Of a stretch of 64,000 bases of DNA, positions 33,215-44,282 are shown in pieces. Every line of letters begins with the position of its first letter. Position 1 is the first letter of the stretch. Both the position numbers and the translations under genes were made by a program. The stretch covers positions 101,001 through 165,000 of the forward strand of contig JAFMOC010000420.1 in NCBI GenBank assembly GCA_019802505.1. Direction: 5' to 3'. The notes below the pieces were generated by a model that ran no database searches, had not been told where the DNA came from, and worked only from the letters and a program-made list of their open reading frames with translations. The stretch is from Corydoras sp. C115. Its lineage: Eukaryota; Chordata; Actinopteri; Siluriformes; Callichthyidae.

Positions 33215-34361
33215 ACAAAGGAGCTCACTAAGGACCTGCGGCTGTGCATTGTGGCTGCTCACAAGTCAGGAAAGGGCTATAAGGCCATATCAAAATGTTT
33301 TTTAAATTCCAGTGGCTACAGTGCAAAGTATTATTAAAAAATACAAGAAGTTCCGCACTGTGGAAAATCTCAGAAGATGTGGTCGGAAGCCAAAAGTGAC
33401 ACCTGTGGTGGCCAGGAGGATAGTGAAATAGGTGAAGAAAAATCAAAGGATCACCACCAAGGCCATTCTGGTGAATCTGGGATCTGCTGGTGGCAACATC
33501 TCAAGGCAGAAAGTCCAACGAACACTGCACACTGCTGGGTTCCACAGACGCAGACCAAGGAGTATGCCACTTCTTTAAAAAAGCCACACAAAAGCCCGCT
33601 TGACCATTGCAAATGCTCATCTGGACAAAGAAGAAGACTTCTGGTCGTCTGTTTTATGGTCAGATGAAACAAAAATTGACTGTCAAACATGGTGGTGGGA
33701 ACCTAATGTTTTGGGGGGGGGTTTCAGCCAATGGACCAGGGAACTTTATTGCAGTAAATAGCATCATGAAAGAGCAATACATCAAGATTCTCAACAACAT
33801 CATCAGGCAGTCTGCAGAGAAACTTGGACTTGGGAACCAGTGGACATTTCAGCACGACAATGACCCAAAACACACAGCAAAAGTGGTGAAGAAATGGTTA
33901 GCAGACAAAAACATTAACGTTTTGCAGTGGCCCAGCCAGAGTCCTGACTTGAATTCAATTGAGAATCTGTGGAGGGAGCTAAAGATCAGGGTGATGGCAA
34001 GGAGACCCTCCAACCTCAAATAGTTGGAGCTCATCACTAAAGATGAATGGGCAAAAATACCAGTGGAGACATGCAAAATGTTGGTCAGCAATTACAGGAG
34101 GTGTTTGATTGCTGTAATAGCCAATAAAGGCATTTCTATTAATTATTGAGTAGGGTATGAATAATTTTGGACGTACCATTTTTTGTTCAAATGTGAATAA
34201 AAGCTGAGAAATATTTTTTTCCACAATGATGCCTCTTGTACATCATCGTATTATCTCCCGGGAGATGCCTGTGTCGTTTCCAGTCAAAAATAAAATTGCT
34301 GGTTGAATAAAAGTAAATTTAAGTCAAAATTTGCCACGGGTATGAATAATTTCGGGCTTGA

Positions 34362-34364
<3 letters not shown>
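33215..34364 (+). mobile_element. Tc1-like transposon, 5' end lost, transposase broken
   Basis: DNA-binding half frameshifted (KDLRLCIVAAHKSGKGYKAI, RRCGRKPK). The first catalytic motif LWSDETKI near 33655 is followed directly by VKHGGGN, so about 30 codons are deleted. From there to 34023 the frame is open with QHDNDPKH and SPDLNSIENLW (34 residues between D and E). The 3' inverted repeat ends CGGGCTTGACTG at 34364 before TA. The matching 5' repeat is absent. It is a separate subfamily from the 1003-2615 element. Confidence 0.88.

Positions 34365-34413
<49 letters not shown>
34365..34413. repeat. (TA)n microsatellite
   Basis: About 24 TA units directly after the Tc1 3' terminus, probably grown from the TA target site. 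Confidence 0.95.
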
Positions 34414-34418
<5 letters not shown>

Positions 34419-34790
34419 TACAAAGCATACCATCCTGAGATGTAGTTTGTGAGAATGCTCTCAATGGTAGCGATAAAAGTCTTTCAATATCCTTGGGTAC
34501 ATGTGAACTTTTTTACAGCTCCCTAGGATGTAAAGATGCTATTGTGCCTTTTTAACCCAAATTGAGCTATTAGTAAGTGAACAAGAGAGATCCTCAGAGA
34601 TGTGAGTATTAAGGAACTTGAAGCTAGACAGTCATTCCACCATAGCTCCATTCACATGGGGGGAGTGGGCCTGACACCTAGCTCTCCTAATATGCACGAT
34701 AATCTTGTTTGATTTATTGGTATTAGGCAACATATTGTTGTTCTCACATCATGTAATCAAACGCTGTAGGTCTGTATAATGAAATATAAT
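34414..34790 (-). mobile_element. Rex1-type LINE relic
   Basis: Minus-strand remnants match the layout of the relics at 7240-7960 and 10600-10890, such as an LKFLNTHISEDLSC-like stretch and a GAMVE spacer. Heavily mutated. Called by similarity in order and wording rather than by an intact motif. Confidence 0.4.
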
Positions 34791-35600
34791 TTAAACTTAG
34801 TTTAACTATAGTTAAACTTCTAAACAGTATTTTATGCAAAATTGTAGCCAATATAATTGCAAGCAAATGCTACTGCATTATTCTTATTGTTAGTAATGAA
34901 TCCAAGTAACAAAGCCCTGTTGATTGTAGGGCCAGTTGGAAGGAGGGACAACCCAGCTTGGCATGTTGCTCTTTTTTTGCTTCCTGTTCCAAATTACACC
35001 AAACTCCCCACACCAAAACAAAGAGAGAGAAGCTTGCTCAGATTGGATTTGGTAAGTTTATGGCTTCTGGGGATGTGTTGTCTTCACTACAGTGTAGCGA
35101 CTGAAGCTATTCAACAAGTTAAACTCTGATACTAAAAAAACAGGAGTCTGTACCGTAGTTAACATTTCACTGTTGTTTACTGAAGAATCCAGCATTACAT
35201 ATCAGAGTGAAAACTGCAACAAAACAAAGTTTGTTTTGAACATAAAGTTCAGCTTCACATGAAGTCTTATGAATATCCTTGTAAATACATGTAAAATAAA
35301 AATGATCTTTTAAACTATTTATTACCTTCTCTTTTAATGTTAAACTTAACTTATTCTATCAATTATTTAACTTAACAATTAATTTTTATTACGACTTTGC
35401 TTCTAGCATTATTCACAGTCAGGAATACTTAAGTAGAAACTGATTACAACAGATAGAAACTGAGTGGAATGTAACTGATGACAAGGCAGGAAGTGGTAAG
35501 CAAATTATAAGAAATGGTATCAAAATAAAAGTCCTATCTAATGTGTCATTATAAAAGTCTCTATCTATATCGATCTAATGGCGACACACTCCCCGCCTGA
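34791..35600. other. AT-rich DNA, possibly including a BEL LTR
   Basis: No gene recognised. It lies immediately 3' (minus strand) of the BEL integrase. The stretch from about 35128 to 35590 could be the 3' LTR of that element, but no partner LTR or clear TG..CA ends were found. Confidence 0.3.
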
Positions 35601-35660
35601 CCACTGTGAGGTCATAGACTAGCATGAACATTAACTCAACTAAGAAGTACAACTGAAACA

Positions 35661-36660
35661 TCAGTCCTTGCGAAGAAGCAAAACCGTTTCGGTCACTGGT
35701 CTAAAGTAAGTCTTTGATTGTCCTTGGTTTGCTGTCTTTAATTCCACTTTACGGACTCTTCCATCTGGTCCTGGAATAGCCTTTGTGACCACTGCCATAG
35801 GCCAGTTGTTGCGGGCAGCTTGGTTGTCTTTGAGGAGGACGATGTCACCTTCTTGCAGGTTCTGATGGGATCTTGTCCATTTCTTGTGGCTTTGTAAGGT
35901 TAACAGGTACACTTGTCTCCAACGCTTCCAGAACAAGTTGGATAATGCTTGTACTTGTCTCCACTGCTTAGTGAGGAGGTCTCTGTCTGTGAAGTCACCT
36001 GGAGGTGGTGGGACTCCGACTCTCTGCATTAACAACATCGATGGTGTGAGGATAAATGGATTCTCTGGATCATTCGAAACTGGAACAAGTGGTCTTGCAT
36101 TTAGAATTGCTGTCACTTCTGCCATTAGTGTGCACAAAACGTCATGAGTTAGGCGAGTGCTGCGTTCACAGAGCATCGAATCCAGGATTCTTCGGGCCAA
36201 TCCAATGAGGCGCTCCCATGAACCCCCCATGTGTGAGGCATGAGGAGGGTTAAACACCCAGGAGCATCCTTGTTGTTGCAGATACCGCTGCACTGTTCTG
36301 TCTGGTTGATCTTCACTCAGTCCAAGTTCTTTGCACGCCCCAATGAAATTTGTACCGCAGTCCAACCTCAGTTGTTTGGCTGGTCCTCTTACAGCAAAGA
36401 AACGCCTCAACACATTTATGCAGCTTGAGGTGTCCATTGAATCAATCAATTCGATGTGAACTGCTCTGGACCTCATACAGCAGAATAGTATGGCCCAGCG
36501 CTTACTCTCAGGTTGCATCCCTCTGGTGCATCTGGTGGTGACGTGCCAGGGTCCAAAGACATCCAGGCCCACATACGTGAAGGGAGGGTTTTAAGGCGCT
36601 CTGTGGGCAAATCTGCCATTTGTTGTTCCTGCATCCGTCCTCGAAGTCTGCAACAGATAA
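35661..36660 (-). pseudogene. BEL/Pao-type integrase with C-terminal domain
   Basis: Minus strand 36572-35661 is open for 303 codons. It has the integrase core with GLDVFGPWHV, RLDCGTNFIGA and GGSWERLIGLARRIL (the D, D and E positions), then the BEL-specific tail with KRWRQVYL, GDIVLLKDN, NWPMAVV and GRVRKVELK. The preceding zinc-finger end (RGRMQEQQMADLPTERL) lies upstream at 36660-36590 and is separated by a frameshift near 36585. No RT, protease or gag of BEL type is present. Integrase would insert the cDNA; this is an isolated remnant. Confidence 0.9.
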
Positions 36661-36791
36661 AAATCTGTATTGTAACATGTCAAAATTGTATTATTGATAT
36701 CTTCATGTGACCTTTCTTACATGTTGAAATTGTAATTTATAAAAAATCGTGAAAACTAAACCATTTACTAGTGAGCCTGACATATTAAATG

Positions 36792-37441
36792 TTAAAATGG
36801 CTTGCCATATACGAATAGAGTCGTTTGTTCAGTGATAACTCCAGAGCCCATGGGATCTCCATCGATGGAAGACAGGTGAAGGAGAACAGGAAGGATGCTC
36901 ACTGGAATGTTTAACTGTCTGGCGATGTCCTGATGAATGAAGTTCCCTTCCGCCCCGGAGTCAATTAGAACTGAAAGCACAAAAGGTTTCTTTGAATGGT
37001 AGATAGTCACAGGTAGAATGAGAGAGTGAGAGAACATGGGTGTAGATGTGGCACTCACTCATTTAGCGTGCAAATGGCTGTTTGCACACTTTCCAGGAGA
37101 AGAAGGTGTTGTCCTTGGGCATATAGAACACTCTTGCACAGTATGCCCACCATGAGCACAGTACAGGCACAGACCCTCTCTGGTAGCGGATGCAAAGTGG
37201 CCGGTGGTTCAGCTACGGCAGCAGTAGCAGTGGCGGTAATGGCCATGGGTGCGGGGTGCGGTGCATGGGTGCGGTGCATGGTGGTAAACATGCCATGATT
37301 TCCTTCAGAGCCTTGGTAACTTGAACGAGTTGTTGTTGTTGATCGGTTTCTTGAAGGGACAGTTGGTTGATCGCGGTGGAGATTCAAAGACCTTGCTGTG
37401 ACGATCAAAAGCTGAGCCTTGCTCCGCGAGAGCTTGTCCAA
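36792..37441 (-). pseudogene. Gypsy-type gag end and protease fragment
   Basis: From the right, shifting frames give an INQLSLQETDQQQQLVQV-like gag helix, an alanine/proline-rich stretch encoded by GCA/CAC repeats, then a CCHC knuckle (CLYCAHGGHTVQEC) near 37150. A second frame, 37058-36792, holds the protease: VLSVLIDSGAEGNFIH with the DSG active site. It is cut at 36792 and followed by 130 bp of AT-rich DNA, then the BEL integrase. Gypsy RT, RNase H and integrase are missing. Confidence 0.75.
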
Positions 37442-37462
37442 TTTATTTCATTCCGCCATCGC

Positions 37463-37819
37463 TGACTGGCAAAGTATTTTTTAATGCAATTGCGCGTAAA
37501 GGACGAGCAATGAATGCAGAATTAAAGTTTATTAGCGACAAATCCAAAAAGGGCAGATCCAAAAGAGAAGTCAGGAAGAAACAGGCAGAAAGTAAAAAGG
37601 AATAATCCAAAAAATAAATAAAGCTCGGTATGTCACAGGAAATAACAATACTTTGCGACGTAGGGATGGGAACCAGAAGTGTATATAGACAGAAGTACAG
37701 GTGTTGGTAATTACCACTCCGGTGAACCCGAGCGATGAAGGGGCCTGGTATTGTAATGTTTTTGCGGAAGTGTATTGTGGGAAATTAAGTCATTATGCTC
37801 AGAGGTAGGCTGCGTGACA
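37463..37819 (-). repeat. Probable 5' LTR of the Gypsy gag-protease fragment
   Basis: About 357 bp from TGACTGGC to GCGTGACA, minus orientation, with a reversed polyadenylation signal (GTTTATTAGC) near 37529, a TATA (GTATATAGAC) near 37682 and an ACAGGTG block after it. It abuts the gag fragment. No second LTR was found. Confidence 0.45.
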
Positions 37820-38260
37820 CACACCAGATGACAGATGTCAGATCAAGACATGGCAGCAGGGAGCCGAAAGGTCTTGTAGAGTGTGAGTGTGGCTAACGCC
37901 ACAAATCCAGGGAATTTAGCAGAATGTGAGCTGGATGTGATCGAACGATTCATCCTCGAAGTCGCTTGGGAAATTGACACACTCCTCAGAAAGCCAAAAT
38001 TCACCATCTTGTCAGCTTACGACCTCCTCATCCCACCACCACACATAATTACACTACCAAAAATGGAAGGAAATGGAAAAAAACACCGAGGAGCAAGGCA
38101 ATGACTAGGGCAAAAAAACAAAAAGAAAAAATCAGATTGCCAACGGTGGAACCGAATCACTAGGTCCAGGAGCCGATTCACTCTATGCCAGAAAGTGGCA
38201 TCGAATTGCTTGGAGGAAAGGCTAACTAATGCATAAAATTACAATTTTAATAAAAACTAT
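37820..38260. other. No gene recognised
   Basis: A 73-codon frame at 37883-38104 matches no family I know. At 38165-38215 ATCGAATTGC- and CCGATTCAC-type words echo those at 30640-30745, possibly the same class of decayed hAT-like end. Confidence 0.3.
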
Positions 38261-38571
38261 GGCGGCACGTTGGCTTAGTGGTTAGCACGTTCGCCTCTCA
38301 GCGCTAGGGATTCCCGGTTCGAATCCCCATCTGGGTGGAGTTTCCATGTTCTCCCCATGTCCGTGTGGGTTTCCTCCGGGTTCTCCGGTTTCCTCCCACA
38401 GTCCAAAAACATGGATCAAGTCAATTGAGTTCTCCAAATTGACCCATGTAGAGTGTGTTTGTGTGAGTGTGTGCCCAGTGATAGATTGCCGCCCTGTCCG
38501 AAACATTCACCCCTGGATTGGCCTGATATAGGATAAAGCGGAAGATAATGAATGAATGAATGAATGAATAA
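38261..38571 (+). mobile_element. tRNA-like SINE, full length
   Basis: GGCGGCACGTTGGCTTAGTGG head with A box, GGTTCGAATCC B box, the CCCCATGTCCGTGTGGG body and an (ATGA)n tail. It is the left part of segmental duplication block A, and its counterpart is at 51961-52276. Confidence 0.88.
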
Positions 38572-38671
38572 AAACTATTATGTACAAAAATTGATAGATG
38601 TGCAAATTGAGAAATTAGAAATATAGAATAAAATATAGAATAAAAGTTTAAAAGTAAGCTAAACTACTATG

Positions 38672-39174
38672 TGTTAAGGTCGAAAGACCGAAGCGAGTTG
38701 GATTCGCTACCCGGAACGAACTCAGTCTGGAGCGGAGATACAACAATACAGTTTATTTGGTATTCCTCACAACAGTTGTGGAGCGGCGTTGGGAGGTGTT
38801 CACGCTTGCGGGAAAACACGGAGCGTTGAGCGGCGGTGTGACGTAGTAGCGCAGGGAGACGACGTCAGCAGCCGTGTTCCAAACCGCGGCTCCAACAGAC
38901 TGAAGTGAGGCTAGGCAGGTTGTAGCAGCGGCACGCGGTCTGTACACACAAGCACAAGACAGGAACAGTACGAGGCACACAAAACATAAACAGCAAGGTA
39001 GCAAGACGAGGCGTAACGTGGATAGGAGCCAAAGAGGACGTGACGTGACACTAGGAACACACAAGACCCATTGGCGACGAGAGACGGGACGGCGTGCCTA
39101 ATATAGGGGAAGTGATAACCACCAGGTGAACACAATTACGAAGCGTGACCCACACCACGTGACAACACATAACA
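38672..39174 (-). repeat. Gypsy 2 3' LTR
   Basis: 503 bp. Apart from an 11-bp shorter AC-rich stretch near 39150 and a few substitutions it equals the 5' LTR, so the insertion is recent. It carries a TATA (AATATAGGGG) near 39100 and a reversed polyadenylation signal near 38753. Confidence 0.95.
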
Positions 39175-39207
39175 TAACCCCCCCCTCAATGGGTGCCCCC
39201 TGGCACC

Positions 39208-42200
39208 CTAAGACGGTTTACTTGGGCACCTGCGGTGGAATTCCTTTACGAGGGCGGGGTCCAGGATGGCAGCACGGGGAACCCAGGAGCGTTCTTCTGG
39301 ACCGTAACCCTCCCAGTCCACCAGGTACTGGATGCCTCTGCCTCGGCGACGGGAGTCCAGCAGGCGACGTACGGTGTACGCTGGCTGTCCATCGATGAGG
39401 CGTGGGGCGGGAGAGAGCCGAGGTGTAGGGTTGAGCGGGGAGTGAGTGACCGGCTTGACGTGGGAAACGTGGAAGGTGGGGTGGATGCGCATGTGACGGG
39501 GCAGGCGGAGACGGATGGCTGCAGGGTTTATGATCCTGGTGATGGGGAAGGCTCCAATGAAACGAGGGGCCAGTTTCCAGGATTCGACCTTTAGGGGAAT
39601 GTTGCGGGTGGACAGCCAGACCAACTGTCCCACCTTGTAGGCCGGGGCTTGGCGGCGACGGCGGTTGGCGGAAGACATGAGGGTGGAGCGGGCTTGGCGG
39701 AGTGCAACGTGCGTGTTTTTCCACACCCGGCGGCAGCGACGGATGTGCTGACTGACGGAGGGGACGGCGATCTCCTGCTGTTCCTCAGGGAACAGTGGTG
39801 GTTGGTAGCCCAGCGCGACCTCAAAAGGAGACCTGCCGGTGGCAGAGCTGCGTGCCGTGTTGATGGCGTATTCGACCCAGGGGAGATGTTCGCTCCAGCG
39901 TTCTGGGTGCTGGGCCGACACGCAGCGTAGTGTGGTCTCCACAACCTGGTTAGTTCTCTCGGCCTGTCCGTTCGACTGTGGATGCCCACCAGAGGTTAAT
40001 GACAGGGATGTGCCAAAGTACTTGAAAAAGGCTTTCTATACCTGGGAGACGAACTGCGGACCTCGATCAGACACGATGTCCACCGGGATGCCGAAAATCC
40101 TGAAGACGTGATCAAAGACTAGTTTGGCGGTAGCAAGGGCCGAAGGTAGTCCTGGAAGGGCCAAGAGGCGTACTGATTTGGAGAACCTATCCACTATGGT
40201 GAGTATGACCGAGTTGCCCTTAGAGTTCGGCAGCCCGGTGACGAAATCGAGGGCGATGTGGGACCATGGGCGCCCAGGTATGGAAAGCGGCAGGAGAAGT
40301 CCAGACGGTGGCTGATGAGATGCCTTGTTGCGGGCACAAACAGCACAGGAGTTGATAAACTGGCGGAGGTCAGAGGCAAGGGAGGGCCACCAAAAGCGCC
40401 GCCTGATGATCTCCTCTGTACGGGATAGGCCCGGGTGGCATGCCCAGCGGGACTCATGGGCCCACTTGAGTACAGCGGGGCGGGCGGCGGGGGGAACAAA
40501 CATGCGGTCCGGTGGGCCTTGTCCGGGATCCGGTTCCTTGCGGAGTTCCCTCTCCACGGTCCTCAGAACTTCCCAGGAGACACCTGCTAGTACACAACTG
40601 GACGGTAGGATGGTGTCAGTACAGGTTATGGGCTCTTCTGGCGAGAAGAGCCGCGACAAGGCATCCGGCTTGGCATTCCGAGAACCGGGTCGGTACGTGA
40701 TAGTGAAGTTAAACCTCCCAAAAAACAGAGCCCACCGTGCCTGCCGAAAGTTTAGTCTTCTCGCCGACTGTATGTATGCCAGGTTTTTGTGGTCCGTCCA
40801 TACCACAAATGGTTGTTCAGCCCCCTCCAGCCAGTGGCGCCATTCCTCCAGAGCCAGTTTTACAGCGAGGAGTTCCCGGTTGCCTACGTCATAATTTCTC
40901 TCCATGGGGGAGAGTTTCTTAGAAAAGAAGGCGCATGGGTGAAGGCGGCCCTCGTCGGTACGTTGAGAGAGCACGGCTCCAGCTCCCGTGCTGGAGGCGT
41001 CGACTTCCACGACGAACTGTTTGGCTGGATCAGGTTGAACGAGGATGGGGGCTGAGGTGAATAAGGACTTGAGATGGTCCATGGCTGCTTAGGCTTCCGC
41101 CGTCCACCGGAAAGGCACCTTGACGGACGTGAGGGCCGTTAGGGGGGTGGTGATGGTGCTATAGTTCCGGATGAAGCGGCGATAGAAGTTTGCAAATCCG
41201 AGGAACCTTTGCAGCTCGGTCCGGGAGGTAGGAACTGGCCATTCGCAGATCGCCCGGATCTTTTCAGTGTCGGGCTTGATGGACCCAGGAGACACCACAA
41301 AGCCCAGGAAGGTAACGGACTGCTGGTGGAAGCAACATTTCTCCGCCTTTACGAATAGTCGGTTCTGCAGCAGTCGGTTAAGGACCTGACGTACGTGCTG
41401 GACATGATCCTTTTGGTTGCGAGAGAAAATCAAAATGTCATCGAGATAGACGAACACGAACCGATCGAGGAAGTCCCTGAGCACGTCGTTAACTAAGGCT
41501 TGGAACACCGCGGGGGCGTTTCTAAGACCAAACGGAACCACGCGGTATTCGTAGTGACCACTAGGGGTGTTGAAGGCCGTCTTCCACTCATCTCCCTTAC
41601 GTATACGCACCAGGTGATAGGCGTTGCGTAGGTCAAGTTTAGTAAAAATAGTGGCTCCCTGCAGTGACTCAAACACGGAGGATGTAAGCGGCAGAGGGTA
41701 TTTGTAGGGGACTGTGATGTTATTCAGTCCCCTATAGTCAATGCAGGGCCGTAGGGTGCCGTCTTTCTTGGCTACAAAAAAGAATCCGGCCCCTACGGGG
41801 GATGTGGAAGGACGGATCAACCCCGTGGCTAGACACTCGGTTATGTACTTCTCCATTGCCTCCCTCTCCGGTCGAGATAACGGGTATAGACGACAGGAAG
41901 GGAGAGGAGCACCGGGCAATAGGTCTACAGAGCAATCATAAGACCTATGAGGGGGAAGTTGGCAGGCCCTGTCTTTGGAGAAAACCTCCCCTAGGTCATG
42001 GTAGACCTCCGGAATGGAGGAGAGATCCACCGCAGTGTGGTGGTTCCCCTCAGGTGCATTACCAGTGGGTACTGCCGCCCGAAGGCAGGAGGAGTGGCAG
42101 TGGACCCCCCACGTGAGAACCCTAGACTGGACCCAATCAAGGTGGGGATAGGTGGGGAAACCTAGGATGACTGGGGTGTCAGGGGATCGAAACACCGAGA

Positions 42201-43497
42201 AACTTAGTTCTTCCCTGTGATTGCCGTTGATAAGGAGGCAGACCGGTTGGGTACGATGAGTGATGGGGGAGAGGTGTCTGCCGTCTAAGGCGACGGTGTG
42301 GAGAGGAGAGGGCAATGGAGACAATGGTAACCCTAATTTTGAGGCGAAGTCGAAGTCAACAAGATTCTCCTCTGCCCCAGAATCTATGAGGACAACGACC
42401 TGCTGGCTGAGGGTGGGCAGAAGGAAAACCGCAGGGAGGCACAGACGACGGGACGAGGGATTATGGGTAGGACTCGACAGGACCCCAAACTTCACTGTCG
42501 AGTCAACCCTTTTAGGCCGAACCGGGCAAGCCATAACCTGGTGGCTGCCATTGCCGCAGTACAAACAGCGACCCTGTTCCCTACGGACGGCACGCTCGCC
42601 TGGGGACAGGGTGGCCCCTCCCAACTGCATTGGTTCAGACCCGTTAGTAGGTTTGGGGGGAGACGTGAGAACCCTGGGCGAAGTAGGGGAGCGGACGGTG
42701 TCGCGGAGAGACCGTTCACGGCACCGCTCGTTAATGCGACCGTCGAGACGTATGGCGAGGTCTATAAGTCCCTGAAGAGTTTGAGGGCGGTCACGGGTTG
42801 CTAGTTCGTCGCGGACGCGATCACTGAGAGCGTGCCTGAACACCCCGCGCAGCGAACGCTCGCACCACCCCGATTCCGCCGCCAGTGTCTGGAACTCCAC
42901 CACGAACTCTGCCACCGAACGCGTACCCTGACGAACCGAAAGTAAGCGGCTATCCACGTCATCCGAGTAGTCCGGACGGTCGAATACCCCACGAAAACGT
43001 TCAATAAACGAGGCATAAGTGGCCGAGAGCGGAGACGCGCCCCCCTGTGTGGCCTCAGCCCACTTCAGCACGCGACCGCGTAGTAGTCCAATAATGAACG
43101 AGATCTTGAACGCGTCTGAGGGGAAACAGGACGGCCGAATACCGAAATAAAGTTCGCACTGAAAAAGGAACCCTCTGTATTTCTGCAAATCCCCGTCGTA
43201 CGGGTCGGGGTGTACCGCGGCTCCGTCGGGACGCGGGGACGATAACGTAGGCGAGATTGGAACCTGAAGCGAGGAGCCAGCAGTAGCGGACGCGCTAGCG
43301 GGATCAGAAGCGGGGAGACGCATGGCCGGTAGAGACGAGACCAAAGAACTGACCTGGAGTGATAGGTTGCTAACTAAGTCAGCGAGTTGTTCCTGACGAT
43401 TGAAGAGGACGTCGAGGCGTGGATCCGGGATGGTTTGTTGTCGGGCAGATGGCAATGGCGCCGACTCCGCCTCCGAGGTGAGTCCCGAGGAATCCAT
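39208..43497 (-). pseudogene. Gypsy 2 gag-pol polyprotein, single frame with two stops
   Basis: Starts at the ATG at 43497, 17 bases inside the 5' LTR. Order: gag with FGIRPSCFPSD, LLRGRVLKWAEAT and one CCHC knuckle (CLYCGNGSHQVMAC); protease (VVLIDSGAEENLVDFDF); RT with LDLRNAYHLVRIRKGDEWKT and the catalytic VYLDDILIFS; RNase H (VEVDASSTGAGAVLSQ); integrase zinc finger (HPGLSRTEEI..CAVCARNK) and core (IALDFVTGLP, IVSDRGPQF, NGQAERT); chromodomain (YLVDWEGYGPEERSWVPRAA). About 1430 codons. Stops are TAA at 41089-41091 in the RT-RNase H linker and TAG at 40036-40038 in the integrase core. There is no frameshift and no separate gag stop. Confidence 0.95.
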
Positions 43498-43513
43498 AAT
43501 GGCCAATGGGTAA

Positions 43514-44027
43514 TGTTAAGGTCGAAAGACCGAAGCGAGTTGGATTCGCTACCCGGAACGAACTCAGTCTGGAGCGGAGATACAACAATACAGTTTATTT
43601 GGTATTCCTCACAACAGTTGTGGAGCGGCGTTGGGAGGTGTTCACGCTTGCGGGAAAACACGGAGCGTTGAGCAGCGGTGTGACGTAGTAGCGAAGGGAG
43701 ACGACGTCAGCGGCCGTGTTCCAAACCGCGGCTCCAACAGACTGAAGTGAGGCTAGGCAGGTTGTAGCAGCGGCACGCGGTCTGTACACACAAGCACAAG
43801 ACAGGAACAGTACGAGGCACACAAAACATAAACAGCAAGGTAGCAAGACGAGGCGTAACGTGGATAGGAGCCAAAGAGGACGTGACGTGACACTAGGAAC
43901 ACACAAGACCCATTGGCGACGAGAGACGGGACGGCGTGCCTAATATAGGGGAAGTGATAACCACCAGGTGAACACAATTACGAAGCGTGACCCAAAACAC
44001 ACCCACACCACGTGACAACACATAACA
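43514..44027 (-). repeat. Gypsy 2 5' LTR
   Basis: 514 bp, same signals as its partner. The 16 bases between it and the gag ATG are TTACCCATTGGCCATT on the coding strand. They do not match a tRNA 3' end that I recognise, which is compatible with the self-priming proposed for Tf1/Sushi elements. Confidence 0.95.
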
Positions 44028-44139
44028 CTATGTACAAGATTAAGTTGTCCAACGAAAAAAAGGAATAAGAAATTGAACCTAAGGTGAATAATGGTGTTTA
44101 TAGAGACATAAAATTTTGTCCTAGTTCCTGTCTCTATTT

Positions 44140-44270
44140 TTTTCATTCATTCATTCATTATCTCACGCTTTATCCTCTAGTAGGGTCGCGGTGAGGTTCC
44201 CCATACCCATTCAAGGGAGAACGTTTCGGGCGCTGGGCAGATAGACACAGGACAGGGCGCCAATCCATCG
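44140..44270 (-). mobile_element. tRNA-like SINE 3' fragment with 12-bp TSD
   Basis: Begins with (ATTC)n, the reversed tail, and reads backwards through CTTTATCCTC, GTAGGGTCGCGGTG and GACAGGGCGCCAATCCATCG. CTGTCTCTATTT lies on both sides (44128-44139 and 44271-44282). Block B has the single uninterrupted sequence near 52470, so this SINE came in after the duplication. Confidence 0.9.
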
Positions 44271-44282
44271 CTGTCTCTATTT

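Larger units (their letters stand above)
38672..44027 (-). mobile_element. Gypsy chromovirus 2, nearly intact provirus
   Basis: LTRs of 503 and 514 bp (TGTTAAGG..CATAACA) flank 4.34 kb. CTATG at 38667-38671 and 44028-44032 is the target duplication. The empty site with a single CTATG survives in duplication block B near 52372. Order on the minus strand is LTR, gag-pol in a single frame, polypurine tract (reverse complement of CCCCCCCTCAATGGG), LTR. Its only evident lesions are two stop codons. Confidence 0.95.

Noticed and set aside
34857..35129. 90-codon frame as a gene
   Set aside because: No family resemblance, no splice signals, and AT-rich noncoding context.
30640..38215. hAT transposon spanning 30640 to 38215
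   Set aside because: Both ends have ATCGATT-like words, but no terminal repeats, 8-bp duplication or hAT transposase could be read, and the interval is filled with unrelated elements.
39126..42804. Plus-strand frames of 90-189 codons within Gypsy 2
   Set aside because: Antisense shadows of the 1430-codon gag-pol frame.
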